Of a stretch of 5,146 bases of DNA, positions 1 to 3,898 are shown piece by piece (position 1 is the first letter of the stretch; the number at the start of each line of letters is the position of its first letter). This DNA comes from JBCBKZ01 sp039026975. Lineage in GTDB: Bacteria; Bacteroidota; Bacteroidia; J057. The position numbers and the translations under genes are program-made. The notes beneath the pieces are model-generated. The model did no database searches. It saw only the letters and a list, made by a program, of their open reading frames with translations, and was not told the DNA's origin. The stretch lies in the NCBI GenBank assembly GCA_039026975.1, contig JBCCLI010000453.1, positions 1-5,146 of the forward strand, written 5' to 3'.

Positions 1-104
1 ACCAAAGCGACTTTGAGTTAGGTCCTACCAGGGATTCAGATTATGTATATGGACCTGCCAGGCCAAGGAGTTTCTTTGTATCAGTAAGGTTGGGGAACCT
101 GTAA
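1..104 (+). CDS. C-terminal end of a probable TonB-dependent outer-membrane receptor (partial)
   Basis: Reading from base 3, an open frame gives 33 residues before TAA at 102-104; the 5' part lies outside the window. The tail contains DSDYVYGPARPRSFFVSVRLG. TonB-dependent receptors of Bacteroidota very often end with a Y-G-P-x-R-P-R turn followed by an alternating hydrophobic/polar last beta strand, and this tail follows that pattern. Such proteins are 22-strand outer-membrane barrels that import siderophores, glycans or other large substrates using TonB energy. The last residue is Leu rather than the aromatic residue usual for barrel proteins. The other two plus-strand frames are closed by stops within the first 21 bases, which supports this frame. 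Substrate and class (siderophore type or SusC type) cannot be judged from so short a piece. The family call is by motif resemblance only. Confidence 0.62.
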   Translation, partial: QSDFELGPTRDSDYVYGPARPRSFFVSVRLGNL

Positions 105-142
105 ATAGTAACCTTAGGCTAGGAAAGATGAGAGTAACAGGA

Positions 143-170
143 CCTTAGCTTCATAAGGGCTTTATTTATT
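143..170 (+). terminator. Weak rho-independent terminator-like hairpin after the receptor gene
   Basis: CCTTA (143-147) and TAAGG (154-158) can form a 5-bp stem with a 6-nt loop, followed by GCTTTATTTATT, which is U-rich in the plus-strand RNA. It begins about 40 nt after the receptor stop codon and lies between two convergent genes, where a terminator is expected. The stem is short, so this is tentative. The minus strand has no T-run on its side of the stem, so it would serve only the receptor transcript. Confidence 0.33.
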
Positions 171-244
171 CTATTAATGGTAAAAGAGGACTAACAGAAC
201 TATTCTTTATGCATTTTAACGATGTTATAATTTAGGATATTAGA

Positions 245-970
245 TTATTGATTCTCAAATAAATTCTTAAAAGCCTTCCTGCTATTTCTGGCTACTGTAA
301 GTAAGTCCCCATTAGTCATGGTTACTGTATGATCACTATTTCTGTAGGTTTCAACGTAATCCAGATTGATAAGATGGCTTTTGTGAATACGGAAGAATGA
401 GTACTTAAAGAGCTTCTTTTCTATATCCAAAAGAGTCTTAGTAACCAAGAAAGACTTGCTATTATATAGCACTATGTTGGTATTGTTATTATCAGCCACA
501 GCGTACAGAATTTCCTCTACTGAAAGAAATTTCAAGCCATCCCTTGTAGGTAAAGCTATCCTAGAAATGGGTTGTTTTTGATTTTGTAGGTGTTCTAGCA
601 TCTTGGCCTTAGCCCTTGCCACAGCAGCTACAAGCTCTCCATCTTTTACAGGCTTAAGCAGATAATCTACTGCACTTGCTCTTACTGCTTGAACCCCAAA
701 CTCAGGATAAGCGGTGGTAATAATTACCTCAAATGGAACATGTGTAAGCCGCTGAAGGAGGTCAAAACCCGTCATCTTATCCAGTTTGATATCTAAAAAA
801 ACCAAATCTGGCTTCTGAATCTGAATTTCCTCCAATCCCTTCTGGAAAGTATCACAAGAGGAAACAATCTTAACATCTGGGCAAGATCGTTCTATTTTCA
901 AGACTAGGTTTTTAAGTCCCGCTTGCTCATTTTCTACTATGATGCTCCTGATGGGATCTTCAGTATACAT
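245..970 (-). CDS. LytTR-family response regulator
   Basis: A 241-residue cytoplasmic DNA-binding regulator, the usual length for this family. Residues about 7-125 form a receiver domain: acidic cluster E13-N14-E15, phospho-acceptor D60 in FLDIKL, the switch Thr in TTAY (T86) and the KP pair K106-P107. After a linker, residues about 136-240 form a LytTR domain, with the DGLKFLSVEEILYAVADNNN segment and the RIHKSHLINL motif (194-203). LytTR domains bind DNA through beta-strand loops rather than a helix-turn-helix. The open frame reaches back to an ATG at 1042, but that start would overlap the kinase gene by 56 bp and add 24 residues without family resemblance. The ATG at 968-970 starts 16 bp after the kinase stop and puts the receiver at the N-terminus as usual. 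No Shine-Dalgarno sequence is visible. It is the likely partner of the kinase upstream. One oddity is Asn at position 14, where an Asp is common. Target genes are unknown. Confidence 0.95.
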   Translation of the reverse strand: MYTEDPIRSIIVENEQAGLKNLVLKIERSCPDVKIVSSCDTFQKGLEEIQIQKPDLVFLDIKLDKMTGFDLLQRLTHVPFEVIITTAYPEFGVQAVRASAVDYLLKPVKDGELVAAVARAKAKMLEHLQNQKQPISRIALPTRDGLKFLSVEEILYAVADNNNTNIVLYNSKSFLVTKTLLDIEKKLFKYSFFRIHKSHLINLDYVETYRNSDHTVTMTNGDLLTVARNSRKAFKNLFENQ

Positions 971-986
971 GATATCTTTATTGAGA

Positions 987-2939
987 TTAAATAATGGGGA
1001 GCCAAATTTCCACAAGGGTGCCTTTAGGTTGATTTCTCTCATACAAGTCTGTGATCTCGTACTTCGCTTTTCTGATTTTATCTAGTATTTGGAAACGTTC
1101 ATCTGTAATCGTAAGTCCATAAGACCCTTCCTTTTTTATTAAAGACTCTTCTTCCATATTCATGGAAGCCTGCCGCCCAATCCCATTATCTTCGACTGTA
1201 CAATAAAGGACGACCTCTCCTTGCTTATCTACTATTTTAGAAAAACCCACACTCACCTTTCCTCCTTCTTCTTTTTTCTGTATTCCATGCCAGATAGCGT
1301 TTTCTATAAAAGGTTGGATTAATAAGGTGGGAATAGTAATGATACTAGGGACTAACCCTGGAGATACTATGAACTCATAATCTAGCTTATCTCCTATCCT
1401 AAGCTGTTCCAGAGACATATAGTTCTTGAGATAGTCTATCTCTTGAGCTAGGTTTATGCTCTCATTATTTGTGCTGTAGAGAATTCCCCTACACAAGCGC
1501 GAGAATTCAATTAGGTACTCAGAAGCCTCTTTAGGCTTATTCTCATTAATTAACAGTTCTATGGCATTCAGGCAATTTGAAATAAAATGTGGATCTACTT
1601 GGGCACGCAAGGCCTCTAAGCGAGAACGTAACTGTAGCTTCAAATGACGGATACGGATACGCTGGTAGAAAATAAGGACTAGAGCCGTAAGGATAGCTAG
1701 AATTATGCCTGCTCCAGTGAGGAATAGGTTTTGCTTACGTGCGTTTTCTTTTTGCTGTAACGCTAAGCGGAAATTCCTAAATTCTGCTTCTGATCCTTGC
1801 AAAGAAAGCTTCTCATCTTCCGAAATTTTCTTTAATCCTGATAATGTATTGTTCAATACATTATCATCACTTTTGACTTTTTCCACTAAAGTGAGATATC
1901 CATCTAATCCAAATTCAAGGCAAGGTTTATTCTGTTGATTAGTCCCCTCTTCAATAGAGTTTACATAGTAATAAATTGCAGAATCTTTTTCTAGCAAGTT
2001 GAGGGAACCATTCTTCTCCCACATGGTGTACTTCCAATGGAAGGCTTCCCCAATTCTGTAAAGTGATAAGCAGGACTCATTGGAGAAATTATGAATAGCC
2101 TGTTTATGAAATAGAATTGCACTGTCTAGATCTCCTAACAATTGACTCCTGTAAAATCTGTAGATATAATAATTACCTTTGGCCTTTAAACAGTTAGCTA
2201 TACGATCTTCTTCCCCAAGTTGAAAGAACTGCTCTGATGCTTTTTCTACATATAGCAGTGCAGAATCAATCATCATAATTGCCATTTCATCGGCTATTAG
2301 CTCAACATCACTTTTACTTTCGTAGCATACTGATACATTATAGTAACACCTAGCCACTCCATCTGCATTTTTTACCTCTTTGAATACTTCTTCTGCTCTA
2401 TGAAATAAAGAAATTGCAGAATCCAGGTCTTCATTCATAAAAGCCAGACCTTTTGTATAAAGCAAATCACCAGTACATGCTAATGAATCTCCAACCTTTT
2501 CAATATAAGGTATCTTCTCAGAAGATAATCTGATGTATTGGTTAGCAGAATCACGGTATAAGTTTCCAAGGGAGAGAAAACAACCGGAGATCAAGTCTAA
2601 AGATTGGAATTGGAGTTTATAATCACCTAAAACGCTTCCTAGTTGCTCTGCCTTCCTAGCGTCAGCTAAAGCTGAAAATACTTGAGGCTTCGATTTATAG
2701 ATTTTTAAGGTTAGATCAGCACTTTTTAAGTAAAATTTAATTCGATCTTCTTTACTTAAATAAGAAAAATCAGGTGATAGAAGCACAGAATCAACCAGTT
2801 CTTTTGCTAAGTATTTATCTGAGTATGAAACACTATCTATAGCCTCAAGTATTAGGTAAGGTTTATCTCCGGTTTCACTTCCGAATACTTTCGCAAAAAT
2901 CAAAAAAACGAATACCAGTACCTTGAATCCTCTCCTCAT
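987..2939 (-). CDS. Membrane sensor histidine kinase, TPR-like sensor with LytS/YehU-type (His_kinase family) core
   Basis: A 650-residue sensor kinase. Residues 1-20 are a basic, then hydrophobic signal peptide or membrane anchor (MRRGFKVLVFVFLIFAKV). Residues about 21-370 are helical and TPR-like, with a recurring D-S-A signature at 130, 173, 225, 272 and 319. A coiled-coil-like stretch (about 370-404) leads to a transmembrane helix (405-425). The cytoplasmic part has the His_kinase dimerisation segment with phospho-acceptor H451 in DPHFISNCLNAIE, then an HATPase_c domain with N-box N547 (QPFIENAIWHG), G1 box D584-NGIG and G2 box G605-SYGL. The expected roles are ATP-dependent autophosphorylation on H451 and transfer to D60 of the downstream regulator, 16 bp away in the same operon. 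The frame extends upstream to an ATG at 3077, but starting at 2937-2939 places the signal peptide at the N-terminus, and the 46 extra codons resemble nothing. The inducing signal is unknown; the TPR-like part suggests protein contact rather than small-ligand binding. Confidence 0.93.
   Translation of the reverse strand: MRRGFKVLVFVFLIFAKVFGSETGDKPYLILEAIDSVSYSDKYLAKELVDSVLLSPDFSYLSKEDRIKFYLKSADLTLKIYKSKPQVFSALADARKAEQLGSVLGDYKLQFQSLDLISGCFLSLGNLYRDSANQYIRLSSEKIPYIEKVGDSLACTGDLLYTKGLAFMNEDLDSAISLFHRAEEVFKEVKNADGVARCYYNVSVCYESKSDVELIADEMAIMMIDSALLYVEKASEQFFQLGEEDRIANCLKAKGNYYIYRFYRSQLLGDLDSAILFHKQAIHNFSNESCLSLYRIGEAFHWKYTMWEKNGSLNLLEKDSAIYYYVNSIEEGTNQQNKPCLEFGLDGYLTLVEKVKSDDNVLNNTLSGLKKISEDEKLSLQGSEAEFRNFRLALQQKENARKQNLFLTGAGIILAILTALVLIFYQRIRIRHLKLQLRSRLEALRAQVDPHFISNCLNAIELLINENKPKEASEYLIEFSRLCRGILYSTNNESINLAQEIDYLKNYMSLEQLRIGDKLDYEFIVSPGLVPSIITIPTLLIQPFIENAIWHGIQKKEEGGKVSVGFSKIVDKQGEVVLYCTVEDNGIGRQASMNMEEESLIKKEGSYGLTITDERFQILDKIRKAKYEITDLYERNQPKGTLVEIWLPII
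1839..1866. repeat. 28-bp perfect palindrome with 2-bp centre, inside the kinase gene
   Basis: TGATAATGTATTG (1839-1851) is followed by TT and then its exact reverse complement CAATACATTATCA (1854-1866). The arms are 13 bp with no mismatch. The element lies wholly in the kinase coding region and encodes about residues 358-367 (DDNVLNNTLS), in the linker between the TPR-like sensor and the coiled coil. In mRNA it would fold into a long AU-rich hairpin. It could be a DNA-binding site, an mRNA processing or pausing element, or chance. Existence is certain; function is not known. Confidence 0.9.
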
Positions 2940-2942
2940 ATG

Positions 2943-2956
2943 TTGATCTATATCAA
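2943..2956. promoter_or_regulatory. Short inverted repeat just upstream of the kinase start
   Basis: TTGAT (2943-2947) and ATCAA (2952-2956) form a dyad with a 4-bp centre, ending 4 bp before the kinase ATG. Its position would suit a translational or transcriptional control site. Five-bp arms are frequent by chance, so this is only a candidate. Confidence 0.18.
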
Positions 2957-3020
2957 TCAGGGAAGTGCATAATTGACTTTGAAAAAATAAGCTTCCTAGT
3001 GTAGGAGTAGGTTTATCCTC

Positions 3021-3049
3021 CCATTGTAGCCAATGGCTGCTAGAGCAGC
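3021..3049 (-). other. Two abutting stem-loops in the kinase leader region
   Basis: CCATTG (3021-3026) pairs with CAATGG (3031-3036) around a 4-nt loop. Sharing its last base, GCTGC (3036-3040) pairs with GCAGC (3045-3049) around TAGA. They sit about 80-110 nt upstream of the kinase ATG. Neither is followed by a U-run on the minus strand, so they do not look like a standard terminator. They could be leader RNA structure. Each stem alone is unremarkable; the exact abutment of two tetraloop hairpins is what stands out. Confidence 0.35.
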
Positions 3050-3168
3050 TGAACCATTTTGGCCTTGAGCCCAACATGTTAATGGCGGGAAATAAGGGAT
3101 GCTTAAATAATCAAATTGAATCATGCACTTCCTCAATGAACTATTCTCGTCTTACACCATAAAACTCC

Positions 3169-3453
3169 CTACATATTTAAGAGTTCCTGGATTATTTCCT
3201 TATCCTTGGAAGAAACTGTTGCCAATTGACCTTGAATCAAATCTGTGAGTATTTTTTCTTCACTTGGTCCACCATCAGGTCTGACAATTGGATCCGTTTT
3301 CTTCTTCTTTGGTGGATCTGTAGCTTGAAGGCCTCTAGTTAACACTTTTGACTCTTTCAAACTTAATAGCTTGAAAACAGCCTTTTTCAATTCAATATTC
3401 GTGAAATCAAGACCTTCTAGTTCTCCCCTAAGTTTCTCGATAGATGTACTCAT
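3169..3453 (-). CDS. Small hypothetical protein, 94 residues
   Basis: I do not recognise this protein. It starts at ATG 3451-3453, and an in-frame TAA two codons upstream (3457-3459) excludes an earlier start. Residues about 3-40 look like amphipathic helix (SIEKLRGELEG, FTNIELKKAVFKLLSLKE). Residues 45-64 are a Pro/Lys-rich linker with DPPKKKKTDP and RPDGGPSEE. Residues about 65-93 are again helical (KILTDLIQGQL, KDKEIIQELL). There is no signal peptide or membrane segment, so it should be cytoplasmic. The composition is ordinary for a real protein, and a possible promoter lies upstream. It reads in the same direction as the kinase but 229 bp away, so sharing an operon is possible but not shown. 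Two short helical parts joined by a flexible basic linker might suggest a protein-binding adaptor; that is a guess. Confidence 0.68.
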   Translation of the reverse strand: MSTSIEKLRGELEGLDFTNIELKKAVFKLLSLKESKVLTRGLQATDPPKKKKTDPIVRPDGGPSEEKILTDLIQGQLATVSSKDKEIIQELLNM

Positions 3454-3488
3454 GCTTTACAAGTTAATGTTATATAGGAATATACAAA

Positions 3489-3530
3489 TAAATGAATCAA
3501 ACGAATAACAGAAGTGTATTCATTTACAAA
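3489..3530 (-). promoter_or_regulatory. Possible Bacteroidota-type promoter overlapped by a 9-bp inverted repeat
   Basis: On the minus strand, TTTG (3527-3530) is followed after 21 bp by TTCGTTTG (3498-3505), one base off the Bacteroidota -7 consensus TAnnTTTG with its -33 TTTG. Transcription would start near 3491, about 37 nt before the ATG of the 94-codon gene. The inverted repeat TAAATGAAT (3489-3497) / ATTCATTTA (3518-3526), with a 20-bp centre, places one arm between the promoter boxes and the other at the predicted start, as an operator might. The region is A+T-rich, so both could arise by chance. Confidence 0.27.
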
Positions 3531-3597
3531 GTATATCGTAAAAGCATGAGAAACATTAAGAGTGAGTGAGGAGTAGTCTTTAAAAGTGAATGGTATA

Positions 3598-3627
3598 AAC
3601 CATGTAGGGACCGTCCTAAGCATGGTT
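3598..3627 (-). terminator. Stem-loop downstream of the possible 50-codon ORF
   Basis: AACCATG (3598-3604) pairs perfectly with CATGGTT (3621-3627). Inside, TAGG (3605-3608) pairs with CCTA (3615-3618), leaving a 2-nt bulge and a 6-nt loop. Read on the minus strand it starts 17 nt after the stop codon of the 50-codon ORF and is followed by TATACCATTCACTTTT, which is only partly U-rich. It could be a terminator or a 3' stabilising hairpin. No T-run follows on the plus strand. Confidence 0.35.
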
Positions 3628-3644
3628 CCATCATCTACCTAGGA

Positions 3645-3797
3645 TCAGTTGGATCTATGCCCTGTTGGAGGATGATCAGGATCTTCACCTTCTCCCCCAA
3701 TAAAGCACCTATCCCAATCACTAGCTACTATATCTTCTAGGTACTCTTCCGCCAGGTCATAGGCCCTTGGCAAATGCTTAAGAGGTAGAAAGTCCAT
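3645..3797 (-). CDS. Possible small protein, 50 residues, unknown function
   Basis: ATG at 3795-3797 opens 50 codons ending in TGA at 3645-3647. An in-frame TAG three codons upstream (3807-3809) excludes a longer form. The product begins MDFLPLKHLPRAYDLAEEYL, continues with an acidic stretch (EDIVASDWDR) and ends in a Gly/Asp/Pro-rich, probably flexible tail (GGEGEDPDHPP). It is acidic, has one Cys (C31), and has no signal peptide or membrane helix. Points in favour: a SD-like AGAGG 6 nt before the ATG (3804-3808), a stem-loop soon after the stop, and balanced protein-like composition. Points against: its length, no recognised family, and SD motifs being uncommon in this phylum. It would be divergent from the sulfatase, sharing a 101-bp upstream region. 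It may also be the remnant of a longer gene. Confidence 0.36.
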   Translation of the reverse strand: MDFLPLKHLPRAYDLAEEYLEDIVASDWDRCFIGGEGEDPDHPPTGHRSN

Positions 3798-3808
3798 AAA
3801 GTACCTCT
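3781..3808 (-). promoter_or_regulatory. Hairpin enclosing the SD-like site and start codon of the 50-codon ORF
   Basis: In the minus-strand RNA, AGAGGTA (3808-3802), which contains the SD-like AGAGG, pairs with UACCUCU (3787-3781) in codons 4-6. The 14-nt loop between them carries the AUG. Such a fold could hide the ribosome site and make translation conditional. A 7-bp stem is common by chance; only its exact placement is suggestive. Confidence 0.28.
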
Positions 3809-3814
3809 ACCCTA

Positions 3815-3827
3815 ATAACAGTGTTAT
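3815..3827. promoter_or_regulatory. 13-bp palindrome between divergent ORFs, candidate operator
   Basis: ATAACA (3815-3820) and TGTTAT (3822-3827) form a perfect dyad around one central G. It lies 18 bp upstream of the possible 50-codon ORF start on the minus strand and 72 bp upstream of the sulfatase ATG, where a regulator serving both directions could bind. Size and symmetry suit a dimeric helix-turn-helix protein. LytTR proteins usually bind direct repeats, so it is not an obvious target of the regulator here. Chance is possible. Confidence 0.27.
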
Positions 3828-3855
3828 GATTTATACCAGATGGAAAACCCAGGTA

Positions 3856-3884
3856 CCTTTCCCTCTTCCCCTACTCTACTTTCT
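3856..3884 (+). promoter_or_regulatory. Pyrimidine-rich stretch before the sulfatase start
   Basis: 27 of 29 bases are C or T (exceptions at 3873 and 3878), ending 14 bp before the sulfatase ATG. No Shine-Dalgarno sequence is present; AAATAACCCATCCC directly precedes the ATG. If transcribed, this would be an unstructured, C/U-rich leader. I found no clear -33/-7 promoter pair for the sulfatase. Confidence 0.4.
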
Positions 3885-3898
3885 AAATAACCCATCCC

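Larger units (their letters stand above)
2940..3168. other. Intergenic gap upstream of the kinase operon
   Basis: 229 bp separate the 94-codon gene from the kinase start, both read from the minus strand, so the kinase may have its own promoter here. I found no convincing Bacteroidota promoter pair (TTTG with TAnnTTTG); the nearest match, minus-strand TCAATTTG around 3110-3120, lacks a well-spaced upstream box. Two adjacent hairpins lie at 3021-3049 and a short inverted repeat at 2943-2956. An in-frame kinase extension (2940-3077) and a 42-codon minus-strand ORF (2996-3124) cross the gap, but neither resembles a known protein. Confidence 0.6.
3454..3898. other. Divergent intergenic region without a recognisable large gene
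   Basis: About 445 bp lie between the divergent starts of the 94-codon gene (minus) and the sulfatase (plus). From left to right it holds a possible promoter with inverted repeat (3489-3530), a stretch where I see nothing (3531-3597), a stem-loop (3598-3627), a possible 50-codon minus-strand ORF (3645-3797), a start-site hairpin (3781-3808), a 13-bp palindrome (3815-3827) and a pyrimidine-rich stretch (3856-3884). No tRNA, insertion-sequence ends or CRISPR-type repeats were seen. Confidence 0.7.

Noticed and set aside
971..1042. N-terminal extension of the response regulator to the ATG at 1042
   Set aside because: It would overlap the kinase coding end by 56 bp and adds 24 residues before a receiver domain that normally starts at the N-terminus; the ATG at 970 fits better.
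1705..1938. 77-codon plus-strand ORF
   Set aside because: It lies entirely antisense to the well-supported kinase gene and its Cys/Ser/Phe-rich product looks like a shadow frame.
2940..3077. 46-codon in-frame extension of the kinase
   Set aside because: It would bury the signal peptide 47 residues into the protein, and its sequence resembles nothing expected for this family.
2996..3124. 42-codon minus-strand ORF beginning MIQFDYLSIPYFPPL
   Set aside because: No family recognised and no ribosome site. The YFPP piece vaguely recalls WbqC-like proteins, but the rest does not follow; probably chance.
3525..3638. Minus-strand ORF of about 37 codons beginning MMEPCLGRSL
   Set aside because: It runs through the stem-loop and the promoter-like region, has no upstream signal, and has low-complexity Leu-rich content; most likely chance.
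3489..3827. Inverted repeats considered as ends of an insertion sequence or integration site
   Set aside because: The repeats differ in sequence, there is no transposase-like ORF between them and no target-site duplication was seen.
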